A stretch of 64,000 nt of DNA from an uncultured Bacteroidales bacterium (lineage in GTDB: Bacteria; Bacteroidota; Bacteroidia; Bacteroidales; F082). Shown in pieces: positions 37,001-44,769 of the stretch; positions within the stretch are counted from its first letter, which is position 1; every line of letters starts with the position of its first letter. The position numbers and the translations under genes are program-made. The notes beneath the pieces are model-generated. The model was not told the DNA's origin and searched no databases. It worked only from the letters and a program-made list of their open reading frames with translations. Location of the stretch: positions 186,001-250,000 of the forward strand of contig CAMYXP010000002.1 of assembly GCA_947303085.1 (NCBI GenBank), given 5' to 3'.

Positions 37001-37810
37001 GATGATGATTTCGTTACGCTCGATTGTCACGCATTCACCTGTCTCTTCGTTGATGAAGTCTTCAAACCATGAGTGCAACACTTTTGCTGCAAGTCGACGA
37101 CCCACTACACGTTTCAAACCGCTCTTTGTCACCTTCACTTCCTCGGCGAGGTTGAAAATGTCGAGGATGTCCTTATCGGTCTCATATCCGATAGCACGAA
37201 GCAGTGTGGTGATAGGCAATTTCTTCTTGCGGTCGATATAGGCATACATCACGTTGCTGATATCGGTCGAGAATTCCATCCAGGAGCCCTTGAACGGGAT
37301 GATACGTGCTGAATACAGTGTAGTGCCGTTGGTGTGTTGGCTCGATCCGAAGAAAACGCCCGGAGAACGATGCAATTGTGAAACCACAACACGTTCTGCG
37401 CCGTTTATGACGAAAGTACCCTGTGGTGTCATATACGGTATCAAGCCCAGATACACATCTTGGACGACTGTTTCGAAATCTTCATGCTCCTCGTCGTTGC
37501 ATGAGAGTTTCAGTTTTGCCTTGAGTCTTACGCAATAGCTCAAGCCACGTTCTATACATTCAGCGATTGTATATTGTGGGGCATCAATGTAGTAGTCGAG
37601 GAACTCGAGTACAAAGTTGTTTCTGGCGTCGGTAATAGGGAAATTCTCCGCAAATACCTTGAACAGGCCTTCGTTCTTACGATTGTCAGGATTAGTCTCG
37701 AGCTGGAAGAAATCACGGAATGACTTCAGCTGAATATCCAGAAAATCAGGATAGTCGAAAGGCTTCTTGATTGACGCGAAACTGATTCTATCTAATTTAA
37801 TGTCTGCCAA
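34004..37810 (-). CDS. rpoB: RNA polymerase beta subunit
   Basis: The protein has 1268 residues. It shows the rifampicin region ([22 protein letters not shown], here quoted as [16 protein letters not shown]) and the C-terminal [19 protein letters not shown]. There is no in-frame ATG at the start, so translation probably begins at TTG (37808-37810). It lies 138 bp after rplL, and that gap holds a pseudoknot-capable element. Confidence 0.98.
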   Translation of the reverse strand: MADIKLDRISFASIKKPFDYPDFLDIQLKSFRDFFQLETNPDNRKNEGLFKVFAENFPITDARNNFVLEFLDYYIDAPQYTIAECIERGLSYCVRLKAKLKLSCNDEEHEDFETVVQDVYLGLIPYMTPQGTFVINGAERVVVSQLHRSPGVFFGSSQHTNGTTLYSARIIPFKGSWMEFSTDISNVMYAYIDRKKKLPITTLLRAIGYETDKDILDIFNLAEEVKVTKSGLKRVVGRRLAAKVLHSWFEDFINEETGECVTIERNEIIIERGVILENEHIDKIIEKGVKTILLDREEVNTNDYSIIFNTLQKDTTNSEKDAVEYIYRQMRNAEPPDEETARDMIRKLFFSDKRYDLGEVGRYRINRKLNLNIPDEVKVLTNEDIIAIIKHLIELSNQHTEVDDIDHLSNRRIRTVGEQLYAQFGVGLARMARTIRERMNVRDNESFTPTDLINAKTLSSVINSFFGTNQLSQFMDQTNPLSELTHKRRISALGPGGISRDRAGFEVRDVHYTHYGRLCTIETPEGPNIGLISSLCVFAKINNLGFIETPYREVKDGNVDFVNPPVYLTAEEEDNKIIAQACTTMDDEGHITEDMLKARYIADYPIVTPDQLDLIDVAPNQMSSVAASLIPFLEHDDANRALMGSNMMRQAVPLMAPEAPIVGTGIEHYVARDSRTLVEAEGDGEVIYVDSTKITIKYDRTDKERLVSFDDDVKTYNLIKYIRTNQSTSINQKPIVRKGQKVTKGQILTEGYATQGGDLALGRNLKVAFMPWKGYNYEDAIVISEKIVKEDLFTSIHIEEFTLEVRDTKRGLEELTNDIPNVSADATKDLDENGLIRVGADVKEGDILIGKITPKGETDPTPEEKLLRAIFGDKAGDVKNASLKAGPSMKGVVIGKRLFSRVVKDRKAKSKDKDIIAELDAECQKELDALKARMMEKLMSMLNGRTSTGVYNNFKETIIPKKVKFTQKALSQIDYMTVNPYKWTTDAEINDCIVKLVNNYNIKCKEINGVYSRKKNVASVGDELPNGIVQMAKVYVAQKRKLNIGDKMAGRHGNKGIVSRIVREEDMPFLEDGTPVDIVLNPLGVPSRMNLGQIYETVLGWAGHELGLKFATPIFDGATLEEINEYMKKAGLPENGRVQLYDGETGEPFDQKATVGYIYMLKLHHMVDDKMHARSIGPYSLITQQPLGGKAQFGGQRFGEMEVWALEAFGASNVLQEILTVKSDDVVGRAKAYESIVKGENMPTPGIPESFNVLVHELRGLGLEITFE

Positions 37811-37849
37811 AGTGTTTATGTTTTAATTGTTTCTAAAAGCTATTATAAT

Positions 37850-37935
37850 ATATAGACGGCGGTATACAACACAATATAGGCACAAACCTCAACCCCCGTC
37901 TATATGGAGGGGCTGAGGTATTTATGCCTGTTGTA
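37850..37935 (-). promoter_or_regulatory. Candidate structured RNA element between rplL and rpoB
   Basis: Three nested pairings form a long imperfect stem: 37865-37871 with 37929-37935 (7 bp), 37879-37882 with 37925-37928 (4 bp), and 37886-37896 with 37909-37919 (10 of 11 positions). The apical loop contains 37896-37905, a perfect 10-nt complement of 37850-37859 outside the stem, so a pseudoknot is possible. No promoter box is seen here. Confidence 0.5.
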
Positions 37936-37948
37936 GCAGGAAATAAAC

Positions 37949-38329
37949 TTATTTTATTTCAACTTCTGCACCAGCTGCCTCGAGTTGAGTCTTGAGTGCA
38001 TTAGCTTCTTCTTTGCTCACGCCTTCTTTAACAGCTTTAGGAGCAGCGTCAACTAAGTCTTTAGCTTCTTTAAGTCCGAGGCTTGCTAAGTCCTTAACGA
38101 GCTTCACGACTGCGAGTTTCTGTGCGCCGGCTGATTTGAGGATAACGTCGAATGAGGTCTTCTCTTCTGCTGCTGGAGCTGCTTCGCCACCAGCGACTGG
38201 ACCTGCTACTGCAACTGCTGCTGCGGCTGGTTCGATGCCGTATTCTTCTTTCAAAATTGCTGCGAGTTCATTAACCTCTTTCACTGTAAGGTTTACTAAT
38301 TGTTCAGCAAAAGCTTTTAAATCTGCCAT
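37949..38329 (-). CDS. rplL: 50S ribosomal protein L7/L12
   Basis: The protein has 126 residues. The N-terminal dimerisation helix ([20 protein letters not shown]), the Ala-rich hinge and the C-terminal domain ([20 protein letters not shown]) follow the standard order. It is the stalk protein that recruits translation factors. It follows rplJ in the usual order. Confidence 0.98.
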   Translation of the reverse strand: MADLKAFAEQLVNLTVKEVNELAAILKEEYGIEPAAAAVAVAGPVAGGEAAPAAEEKTSFDVILKSAGAQKLAVVKLVKDLASLGLKEAKDLVDAAPKAVKEGVSKEEANALKTQLEAAGAEVEIK

Positions 38330-38386
38330 TTTTTTACGTTTTTATTTGTTATACAATTATTTTTTATTTTTCTTAATCTTTGATGT

Positions 38387-38401
38387 GAATGATAATCATT
38401 C
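38387..38401. repeat. Perfect 15-bp palindrome GAATGATAATCATTC between rplJ and rplL
   Basis: The palindrome lies 5 nt after the rplJ stop. Its central 13 bases equal the core of the E. coli Fur box, but the outer bases do not match. It could simply be a small hairpin. Confidence 0.35.
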
Positions 38402-38405
38402 TGAA

Positions 38406-38927
38406 TTATTCCGGTCTCTCGGATAAGGTCTTCACTATGCCGCTGAGCTTGTTGCCGCCACTCTGAAGAGCGCTGATAACGTTCTTGGCTGGTGACTGGA
38501 GCAATGCGATGACGTCGGCGATGAGTTCGTTCTTAGACTTGATGCTGCACAATGTGTCAACCATGTTGTCGCCAATGTACACACACTCTTCAATGTATGC
38601 TCCCTTAAGGATTGGCTTGTCGCTAGTCTTGCGGAACTTCTTGATAAGCTTTGCAGGGGCGTTGCCATTCTCTGACAACATCATTGCTGTCGTGCCTTTG
38701 CAGACATCGTAAAGATCACCGAAATCTTTACCTGTTCTCTGCATGGCCTTCTTCAGTAATGCGTTCTTCACCACAACAAGCTTGACCTGGCTGTTGAAGC
38801 ACTGTCTTCTCAACTGACTGGTCTTGTCGGCATCCAATGCCTCGATGTCTGTCAAGTAGAAATTAGGACATGCTGTCAACTGGTCCACTATCGAGTTAAT
38901 GATAACTTCTTTATCTTCTTTTCTCAT
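38406..38927 (-). CDS. rplJ: 50S ribosomal protein L10
   Basis: The protein has 173 residues. It anchors L7/L12 dimers to the ribosome. Recognised by the start KEDKEVIINSIVDQL, the central VKLVVVKNALLKKAM and its place between rplA and rplL. Confidence 0.97.
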   Translation of the reverse strand: MRKEDKEVIINSIVDQLTACPNFYLTDIEALDADKTSQLRRQCFNSQVKLVVVKNALLKKAMQRTGKDFGDLYDVCKGTTAMMLSENGNAPAKLIKKFRKTSDKPILKGAYIEECVYIGDNMVDTLCSIKSKNELIADVIALLQSPAKNVISALQSGGNKLSGIVKTLSERPE

Positions 38928-38947
38928 GTCAATACTTATTTAAGGGT

Positions 38948-39643
38948 TTAGATGGCTACTGATTTAACGTCCACTTGAACACCCGGACTCATTGTACTTG
39001 AGAGGTAGATACTCTTGATGTAAGTACCTTTAGCTGCTGCTGGCTTCAATTTGATGATCATCGTAAGGATTTCCTTCGCGTTGTCATAAATCTTCTCAGC
39101 TGGGAAGCTCACTTTCGCAATGCGGCTGTCGATGATTCCGTACTTGTCGACTTTGAAATCAATCTTACCAGCTTTCACTTCCTTAACAGCTTTACCAATT
39201 TCCATTGTCACTGTGCCGGTCTTCGGGTTTGGCATCAATCCACGTGGTCCGAGGATTCTACCAAGAGCACCAACCTTTGGCATCAATGAAGGCATTGTGA
39301 TAATTACATCGACATCGGTCCAACCGTCTTTGATCTTCTGGACATAGTCCTCGAATCCGACGAAATCAGCACCTGCTTCGGTAGCTTCCTGTGCTTTATC
39401 TGGCGTACATAATACCAACACGCGGGTAACTTTACCTGTTCCGTGAGGCAGTGTCACACTACCACGCACCATCTGATTGGCTTTACGTGGGTCGACACCT
39501 AAACGTACGTTGATATCAACTGAAGCATCGAACTTGGTGTAAGTGATTTGTTTTACGATATCAACAGCTTCTGTCAAGGAGTAGGCCTTGCTTTTGTCGA
39601 ACTTAGCTAAAGCTTCTTTTCTGTTTTTAGATACTTTTGCCAT
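38948..39643 (-). CDS. rplA: 50S ribosomal protein L1
   Basis: The protein has 231 residues. The motif [15 protein letters not shown] is the L1 signature. It binds 23S rRNA at the E-site stalk and in many bacteria represses its own operon. It follows rplK by 43 bp. Confidence 0.98.
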   Translation of the reverse strand: MAKVSKNRKEALAKFDKSKAYSLTEAVDIVKQITYTKFDASVDINVRLGVDPRKANQMVRGSVTLPHGTGKVTRVLVLCTPDKAQEATEAGADFVGFEDYVQKIKDGWTDVDVIITMPSLMPKVGALGRILGPRGLMPNPKTGTVTMEIGKAVKEVKAGKIDFKVDKYGIIDSRIAKVSFPAEKIYDNAKEILTMIIKLKPAAAKGTYIKSIYLSSTMSPGVQVDVKSVAI

Positions 39644-39686
39644 TTTTAATTTTTTTGTTTGTTCTACAAATGCTTAAGACTTAGTC

Positions 39687-40124
39687 TTACTTTAAAGGTG
39701 ATTCGCCTGTAATCTTAACACCCATGCTACGAGCTGTACCTGCTACCATGCTCATTGCTGATTCGATGGTGAAGCAATTCAAATCCTTCATCTTGTTCTC
39801 AGCGATTGTACGGACAGCGTCCCAAGTGATTGAACCGACCTTTGAACGGTTAGGCTCTTTTGAACCCTTGGCGACTTTGGCAGCCTCGAGTACGGAGACA
39901 GCTACTGGAGATGCTTTTACAACAAAGTCAAAGCTCTTGTCTTTGTAAACAGTGATGATGACTGGCAACACTTTGCCGGCCTGATCCTGTGTACGAGCAT
40001 TGAACTGCTTGCAAAATTCCATAATGTTCACACCCTTTGAACCTAATGCCGGTCCGACAGGTGGTGCTGGATTAGCGGCTCCTCCTTTGATTTGCAGTTT
40101 AATTAATCCGCTTACTTCTTTCAT
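39687..40124 (-). CDS. rplK: 50S ribosomal protein L11
   Basis: The protein has 145 residues. The start ([21 protein letters not shown]) is quoted here as [19 protein letters not shown], and the C-terminal [10 protein letters not shown] is typical. It binds the GTPase centre of 23S rRNA. Confidence 0.98.
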   Translation of the reverse strand: MKEVSGLIKLQIKGGAANPAPPVGPALGSKGVNIMEFCKQFNARTQDQAGKVLPVIITVYKDKSFDFVVKASPVAVSVLEAAKVAKGSKEPNRSKVGSITWDAVRTIAENKMKDLNCFTIESAMSMVAGTARSMGVKITGESPLK

Positions 40125-40169
40125 TTGATTTTCTTATAAAAAGTTAAATGAAAACATTAACCATTATTC

Positions 40170-40724
40170 TTAACTCTCTCTCTTCACCTGGAAGTAGCTG
40201 AGCTCAAGAGGTGTCTTGCGACCGAAGATCTTCACCATAACTTTGAGTTTTTTCTTCTCATCGTTAACCTCTTCGATCACGCCACTGAAACTGGAGAACG
40301 GTCCGTCGTTGACTGTCACGGTCTCGCCTACAATGAACTCGAGTTCCGAACCCTCGCCGTTTTCCGTCATCTCGTCGACCTTTCCTAAGATACGGCTGAC
40401 TTCCGATGGACGGAGCGGGTCAGGATCGCCACCGCGTGTGCCGAGGAATCCCAGCACATTCGGTGTTTCCTTGATAAGATGCATGACCTCGGCGTCGAGA
40501 ACAGCCTCAATGAGAACGTAGCCAGGAAGGTAATTTCTTTCCTTGCTGACCTTTTTGCCGTTTCTCACCGAATACACCTTCTCGGTCGGAATCAACACTT
40601 GTGAAATCAGATTCTGTAATGCGGTATTACGTGACAACTCGGCATCGAGATATTCTTTAACTTTTTTCTCTTTGCCGCTTATCGCGCGAATCACATACCA
40701 TTTCTTTTCGTTCTGTTCACTCAT
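40170..40724 (-). CDS. nusG: Transcription antitermination/elongation factor NusG
   Basis: The protein has 184 residues. The NGN domain ([20 protein letters not shown], later [10 protein letters not shown]) is followed by a KOW domain ([19 protein letters not shown]). It links RNA polymerase with the ribosome or Rho. It lies between secE and rplK as usual. Confidence 0.97.
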   Translation of the reverse strand: MSEQNEKKWYVIRAISGKEKKVKEYLDAELSRNTALQNLISQVLIPTEKVYSVRNGKKVSKERNYLPGYVLIEAVLDAEVMHLIKETPNVLGFLGTRGGDPDPLRPSEVSRILGKVDEMTENGEGSELEFIVGETVTVNDGPFSSFSGVIEEVNDEKKKLKVMVKIFGRKTPLELSYFQVKRES

Positions 40725-40781
40725 CTTATCTGTGATTTAATAAAGTAGTTGAATGATGATTTTTTAGATCAAACATTTTCC

Positions 40782-40973
40782 TTAGAAGATGCGATAGAAC
40801 GCCTCAAGTAAGGTTTCAAAAGACTTATCCATCAAGTACACCACTAAAGCGATGATAAGGGAAGCAATGGATACGACGACAGCACTACTTTGCAGTTCTT
40901 TCCAAGTAGGCCAAGATACTTTATTGACCAACTCGTTGTAACATTCTTTTACGTAGTTTATGAACTTTTTCAT
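40782..40973 (-). CDS. secE: Preprotein translocase subunit SecE
   Basis: The product is 63 residues from the ATG at 40973; a longer frame would run into tRNA-Trp and is rejected. The conserved amphipathic part (YNELVNKVSWPTWKELQ) precedes one membrane helix (VVVSIASLIIALVVYLM). It is a core part of SecYEG. It is placed directly after tRNA-Trp and before nusG. Confidence 0.95.
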   Translation of the reverse strand: MKKFINYVKECYNELVNKVSWPTWKELQSSAVVVSIASLIIALVVYLMDKSFETLLEAFYRIF

Positions 40974-41000
40974 TTTTGTTTGAACTGTTTTTCTTATTAG

Positions 41001-41073
41001 CACAGGCGGAAGGGCTCGAACCCTCAACCTATGGTTTTGGAGACCACCACTCTACCAATTGAGCTACGCCTGT
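41001..41073 (-). tRNA. tRNA-Trp (CCA)
   Basis: The 73-nt gene folds into a full cloverleaf with acceptor ACAGGCG/CGCCTGT, discriminator G and anticodon loop CTCCAAA. The CCA end is not encoded. It lies between tuf and secE, the conserved Bacteroidetes position. Confidence 0.95.
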
Positions 41074-41113
41074 GTGTCAGAGTGCTCGTGTTAGGAGCAC
41101 TCTGGAGTTATTT

Positions 41114-42304
41114 TTAGTCGTCGATGATTTCTGTAACCTGACCTGAACCGACTGTTCTACCACCTTCACGGATAGCGAAGCGGAGACCTTTGTCCATAGC
41201 GATTTCTGAAATCAAGTTCACTTCGATAGTGACGTGGTCGCCTGGCATAACCATTTCCATTCCTTCTGGAAGGGTGATTTCGCCTGTAACGTCAGTTGTT
41301 CTGAAGTAGAACTGTGGACGATATTTGTTTCTGAATGGGGTGTGACGACCGCCTTCTTCTTTTGAAAGGACGTAAACCTCACCTTTGAAGTGTTTGTGTG
41401 GTTTGATTGAACCTGGTTTTGCGATAACCATACCACGGCGGATTTCGTCTTTATCGATACCACGGAGGAGCAAACCTGCGTTATCGCCAGCTTCACCTTC
41501 GTCGAGGATCTTACGGAACATCTCAACACCTGTAACGGTTGATTTGAGTTTTTCTGCACCCATACCGATGATATCAACCGGGTCACCAACTTTGATAACA
41601 CCTGTCTCGATACGACCTGTAGCAACTGTACCACGACCTGTGATTGAGAACACGTCCTCGATAGGCATCAAGAATGGTTTATCAACAGCTCTTTCTGGTT
41701 CAGGAATCCATGTGTCGCAAGCGTCCATGAGTTCATCGATCTTAGCTTCCCACTGTGGTTCGCCGTTCAAAGCGCCAAGTGCTGAGCCGCGGATGATAGG
41801 TGTGTTGTCACCATCGAATTCATATTTGCTGAGGAGGTCACGTACTTCCATCTCAACGAGTTCGAGAAGCTCTTCATCGTCAACAAGGTCGCACTTGTTC
41901 AAGAACACAACGAGGCGTGGCACACCAACCTGACGGGCGAGCAAGATGTGCTCACGGGTCTGTGGCATAGGACCGTCTGTTGCAGCGACAACGATGATAG
42001 CACCATCCATCTGAGCAGCACCTGTAACCATGTTCTTAACATAGTCAGCGTGGCCAGGACAGTCGACGTGAGCGTAGTGACGTTTCTCTGTCTGATACTC
42101 AACGTGAGCTGTGTTAATGGTGATACCTCTTTCTTTTTCTTCTGGGGCTGAGTCGATAGCATCAAATGTCTTGATTTCCGACAAACCCTTCTTTGACAGG
42201 TGAAGTGTGATAGCAGCTGTCAAAGTTGTCTTACCATGGTCAACGTGGCCGATTGTACCAATGTTAACGTGTGGTTTAGATCTTTCGAATTTTTCTTTTG
42301 CCAT
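41114..42304 (-). CDS. tuf: Elongation factor Tu
   Basis: The protein has 396 residues. GTP-binding motifs are [18 protein letters not shown] and NKCD. It delivers aminoacyl-tRNA to the ribosome. It lies directly downstream of five tRNA genes and upstream of tRNA-Trp, so the precursor must be cut on both sides by tRNA processing. Confidence 0.99.
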   Translation of the reverse strand: MAKEKFERSKPHVNIGTIGHVDHGKTTLTAAITLHLSKKGLSEIKTFDAIDSAPEEKERGITINTAHVEYQTEKRHYAHVDCPGHADYVKNMVTGAAQMDGAIIVVAATDGPMPQTREHILLARQVGVPRLVVFLNKCDLVDDEELLELVEMEVRDLLSKYEFDGDNTPIIRGSALGALNGEPQWEAKIDELMDACDTWIPEPERAVDKPFLMPIEDVFSITGRGTVATGRIETGVIKVGDPVDIIGMGAEKLKSTVTGVEMFRKILDEGEAGDNAGLLLRGIDKDEIRRGMVIAKPGSIKPHKHFKGEVYVLSKEEGGRHTPFRNKYRPQFYFRTTDVTGEITLPEGMEMVMPGDHVTIEVNLISEIAMDKGLRFAIREGGRTVGSGQVTEIIDD

Positions 42305-42369
42305 ACTATTTTTTGTTTACTTAAGGTTAATATTCTATTTAATTTCCTTATTAAAATTCACAACAAATG

Positions 42370-42441
<72 letters not shown>

Positions 42442-42448
42442 TTTCGAG

Positions 42449-42521
42449 AGCGGAAGACGGGGCTCGAACCCGCCACCTAAAGCTTGGAAGGCTTTCGCTC
42501 TGCCAAATGAGCTACTTCCGC
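42449..42521 (-). tRNA. tRNA-Gly (TCC)
   Basis: The 73-nt gene has acceptor GCGGAAG/CTTCCGC, anticodon stem AAAGC/GCTTT with loop CTTCCAA, and T-loop TTCGAGC. Confidence 0.95.
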
Positions 42522-42529
42522 GACTTCTG

Positions 42530-42611
42530 TGGGGGAGGGTGGACTCGAACCACCGAACTCATCCGAGGACAGATTTACAGTCTGTTGCAATTGCCGCTAT
42601 GCGACTCCCCC
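42530..42611 (-). tRNA. tRNA-Tyr (GTA)
   Basis: The 82-nt gene has a long variable arm, as expected for bacterial tRNA-Tyr. The acceptor is GGGGGAG/CTCCCCC with discriminator A, and the anticodon loop is CTGTAAA. Confidence 0.95.
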
Positions 42612-42639
42612 TACTCATCTTAGCACCTATTCAACTTTG

Positions 42640-42711
42640 AGCCGGCAGAGGGATTTGGACCCCCGACCCCGAGATTACAAATCACGTGCTCTACCGCTGA
42701 GCTATGCCGGC
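42640..42711 (-). tRNA. tRNA-Thr (TGT), copy 1
   Basis: The 72-nt gene has anticodon loop TTTGTAA. It is identical to copy 2 at 42732-42803. The T-loop reads TCCAAAT, so position 55 is C instead of the near-universal U, and the anticodon stem CGTGA/TCTCG has a U-U mismatch. A perfect 10-bp inverted repeat (42617-42626, 42716-42725) flanks this copy. Confidence 0.9.
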
Positions 42712-42731
42712 AATCGTGCTAAGATTCCGTG

Positions 42732-42803
42732 AGCCGGCAGAGGGATTTGGACCCCCGACCCCGAGATTACAAATCACGTGCTCTACCGCTGAGCTATGCC
42801 GGC
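42732..42803 (-). tRNA. tRNA-Thr (TGT), copy 2
   Basis: This 72-nt gene is base-for-base identical to copy 1, including the unusual T-loop and the anticodon-stem mismatch. It is the promoter-proximal tRNA of the cluster. Confidence 0.9.
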
Positions 42804-42825
42804 TTGTATTTCAAAGAACGTACAT

Positions 42826-42864
42826 AAAAATGCACACCATTCTTTCATTCCAAAATGGTGTGCA
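42826..42864 (-). terminator. Intrinsic terminator after hpf, overlapping the tRNA promoter
   Basis: A perfect 11-bp stem (TGCACACCATT at 42831-42841 with its complement at 42854-42864) is followed on the minus strand by five T residues. It would stop transcripts coming from hpf. Confidence 0.6.
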
Positions 42865-42892
42865 AAATTACAACTTTTTTATATACCGACAA
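42863..42892 (-). promoter_or_regulatory. Promoter of the tRNA-tuf-secE-nusG unit
   Basis: The minus-strand -7 box TAATTTTG (42870-42863) lies 19 bp from a TTG -33 box (42892-42890). The start point would be near 42857, inside the terminator hairpin. Confidence 0.6.
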
Positions 42893-42963
42893 CCTTTTTT
42901 TGTAAAATTTTTCAAAAATTTTTAAAAAAGACCGTCAATCTATTGTGTATCAACACTTAAAAC

Positions 42964-43260
42964 CTATTTATCGAAGCGATTTTTGTGCTTTTCAACTTGA
43001 TTTTTCAATGCGTCGACAGCCTTGTCAACAGCCTCCTCGAACGTCTTGCACTGCTTGCTCGAATATAAATCGTTGCCTTTTAACATGATTCTAACATCAG
43101 CAATCTTGTTTTCAGGCGCGTCGGTATTATCCAACTTCAAATTCACCTCCGCTCCTATTGCGTCGTCTAACTTGCCGCAAAGCTTCTCAATCTTGTTAGT
43201 GATGAATTCCTCTAACTTGCTGTCTGCCTTGAAATGGACCGCGTTAATCGTAACTTTCAT
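42964..43260 (-). CDS. hpf: Short ribosome hibernation-promoting factor
   Basis: The protein has 98 residues and only the N-terminal S30AE/YfiA domain (MKVTINAVHFKADSKLEEFI, later DVRIMLKGNDLYSSKQCKTF), without the long C-terminal dimerisation domain. It binds the decoding site of idle ribosomes. Its ATG is preceded by AGGAGGT with a 4-nt spacer, which is rare in this phylum. It follows xerC by 39 bp and ends at a terminator. Confidence 0.92.
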   Translation of the reverse strand: MKVTINAVHFKADSKLEEFITNKIEKLCGKLDDAIGAEVNLKLDNTDAPENKIADVRIMLKGNDLYSSKQCKTFEEAVDKAVDALKNQVEKHKNRFDK

Positions 43261-43264
43261 AATA

Positions 43265-43271
43265 ACCTCCT
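43265..43271 (-). promoter_or_regulatory. Canonical Shine-Dalgarno AGGAGGT of hpf
   Basis: The spacer to the ATG is 4 nt. No comparably strong SD was found upstream of the other genes in this window that I checked. Confidence 0.7.
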
Positions 43272-43299
43272 ATTTTAAAAAGTTTAAAATTATATTTTT

Positions 43300-44184
43300 T
43301 CATTCGTCACCCAAAGGATGGGCCGTCTGATATATCTCCTTCAGCTGCTCGATGGTGTTGTGCGTGTAAATCTGCGTCGAACTGAGGCTGCTGTGCCCCA
43401 ATATCTTCTGTATCGCCCTGATGTCGGCACCCTCGTTGAGCAGATGCGTGGCGAAAGTGTGCCTCAACACATGCGGACTCTTCTGCTCTATCGTCGTGAC
43501 ACCCTCCAATATCCCGTGAACAACCCGATAAACGAAGGTCGGACTCATCGCCTCGCCCTTGTCGTTAACTATAAGTATAACGTTGCCGCGCATCGGAAAT
43601 TGCTCGTCGCGCACTTTTTTGTAATTGTCGATCATCGCCAGCAACTGCCTGCTAATAGGGATGATGCGCTCCTTGTTTCTCTTTCCCAACACCTTAATCT
43701 GCATCGCCACAGCGTCGATATCGCCATCCTTCAGTCCCCTCAGCTCCGCCTGACGCATGCCCGTCTGGTATAGCATCTCAAACAGCAATTCGTCGCGCAC
43801 CACCTTGAAATCGCCGTCGCCATCGAAACTCACTTTCTCCATATCGTGCTCCGGCACGAACTTCGCCAGCTCCTTGGGCTGCTTCAACGATTTTATGCCC
43901 TGCATAGGCGACACTTTTATCACCTCCTCGCGCAGACAAAACTTGTAAAACGACCTCAGCGTCGACATTTTCCGGTTTATCGAGCGGTTCTCCTCCCCTT
44001 TTTCCTTCAGAAAAACGACGTAAGAACGCGCCATCTGCGTCGTCGCTTTAGCAATATTATCGAGCTCATATATATTAATAAGGTATCCTCCGAATTGCTC
44101 CAAGTCTCTCTTATACGCTGATACTGTGAGATTTGAGTATCTTTTTTCGGTTTGGATATACCTTAAGAATCTCTCTACCATCAT
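43300..44184 (-). CDS. Tyrosine recombinase XerC/XerD type
   Basis: The ATG at 44184 (or 44181) is used because a -7 promoter box sits at 44202-44209, inside the longer frame. The product is about 294 residues. The N-terminal SAM-like domain ([19 protein letters not shown]) is followed by the catalytic domain with Arg in [33 protein letters not shown] with the nucleophilic Tyr. The place between rpsU and hpf is a core Bacteroidetes locus, so it is the chromosome-dimer recombinase rather than a phage integrase. Whether it is XerC or XerD is not settled. Confidence 0.88.
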   Translation of the reverse strand: MMVERFLRYIQTEKRYSNLTVSAYKRDLEQFGGYLINIYELDNIAKATTQMARSYVVFLKEKGEENRSINRKMSTLRSFYKFCLREEVIKVSPMQGIKSLKQPKELAKFVPEHDMEKVSFDGDGDFKVVRDELLFEMLYQTGMRQAELRGLKDGDIDAVAMQIKVLGKRNKERIIPISRQLLAMIDNYKKVRDEQFPMRGNVILIVNDKGEAMSPTFVYRVVHGILEGVTTIEQKSPHVLRHTFATHLLNEGADIRAIQKILGHSSLSSTQIYTHNTIEQLKEIYQTAHPLGDE

Positions 44185-44201
44185 TCCGAACTTTTCGACT
44201 T

Positions 44202-44232
44202 CAAAGATACGAAGGATTTTTGAAAAAAGCAA
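44202..44232 (-). promoter_or_regulatory. Promoter of xerC-hpf
   Basis: The -7 box TATCTTTG (44209-44202) lies 20 bp from a TTG -33 box (44232-44230) on the minus strand. The start point would be near 44196. Confidence 0.55.
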
Positions 44233-44256
44233 GAGATTTTTTTGATTTTTTTTACT

Positions 44257-44326
44257 TTGGCCATTGGCTTTTGGCTATTAGCAACCGAAGAACCGAGGCC
44301 AGCGGCCAATAGCTAATAGCCAACAG
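44257..44326. repeat. Heptad island E, TTGGC class, inverted arms
   Basis: The left units TTGGCCA, TTGGCTT, TTGGCTA and TTAGCAA are followed by a partly degenerate centre and the right units CCAGCGG, CCAATAG, CTAATAG and CCAACAG. It is placed between the rpsU terminator and the xerC promoter. Confidence 0.8.
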
Positions 44327-44327
44327 C

Positions 44328-44362
44328 AAAAAAATCGCCATGGTTCCCCACAGCGATTTTTC
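44328..44362 (-). terminator. Intrinsic terminator of rpsU
   Basis: AAAAATCGC and GCGATTTTT form the stem on the minus strand, followed by further T residues. It directly adjoins heptad island E. Confidence 0.7.
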
Positions 44363-44396
44363 CTTTGATTCTATTCTTGCAAGAATCGAGCAACGA

Positions 44397-44594
44397 TTAG
44401 TTGTTCTCTTCAGCCTGACGAAGCTTCTGCACGTAGATAGCCTTCTGCAACGCTTCACGTTTGATGACTGATGGTTTTGTGAATTTTTGGCGGTTGCGTA
44501 ATTCTTTCACAACACCGGTTTTCTCATACTTTCTCTTGTAGCGTTTCAAAGCGCGATCGATGCTTTCACCGTCTTTTACAGGAATAATAATCAT
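44397..44594 (-). CDS. rpsU: 30S ribosomal protein S21
   Basis: The protein has 65 residues with the typical beginning IIPVKDGESIDRALKRYKRK and a basic C-terminus. In Bacteroidetes, bS21 takes part in hiding the 16S anti-SD sequence. Upstream of the ATG there is only a GA-rich stretch (AGAGAGAG), not a strong SD. It has its own promoter and terminator. Confidence 0.96.
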   Translation of the reverse strand: MIIIPVKDGESIDRALKRYKRKYEKTGVVKELRNRQKFTKPSVIKREALQKAIYVQKLRQAEENN

Positions 44595-44656
44595 TTTTAA
44601 TACTCTCTCTTTCTTTTAATTGTTAAACTAAAAAAACTTGTCTCAAAATGAGGCTG

Positions 44657-44664
44657 CAAAAATA
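44657..44664 (-). promoter_or_regulatory. -7 box TATTTTTG for rpsU
   Basis: This perfect consensus on the minus strand predicts a start near 44651 and a leader of about 57 nt. Confidence 0.5.
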
Positions 44665-44708
44665 CAACTTATTTTGATACCTTTAACAAAATTTTTCAAA
44701 TTTTTACT

Positions 44709-44763
44709 TTGGCTGTTGGCTATTAGCTATTGGCAGCCAAAGGCCAACGGCCAAAAGCCAAAG
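44709..44763. repeat. Heptad island F, TTGGC class, inverted arms
   Basis: The left units are TTGGCTG, TTGGCTA, TTAGCTA and TTGGCAG. The right units are CCAAAGG, CCAACGG, CCAAAAG and CCAAAG. It is a gapless bipartite hairpin 6 nt after the DPP-like stop codon. Confidence 0.85.
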
Positions 44764-44769
44764 TTGTTT

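Noticed and set aside
42732..42803. Second tRNA-Thr (TGT) as a pseudogene
   Set aside because: It is identical to copy 1 over all 72 bases and lies next to the promoter, so both are equally likely to be functional.
43300..44184. Tyrosine recombinase as a sign of a mobile element
   Set aside because: It lies in the conserved rpsU-xerC-hpf-tuf locus and has no attachment repeats or phage genes nearby, so it is the housekeeping recombinase.
44252..44458. Minus-strand ORF crossing the end of rpsU
   Set aside because: It is an out-of-frame shadow of rpsU continued through the terminator and heptad island E.
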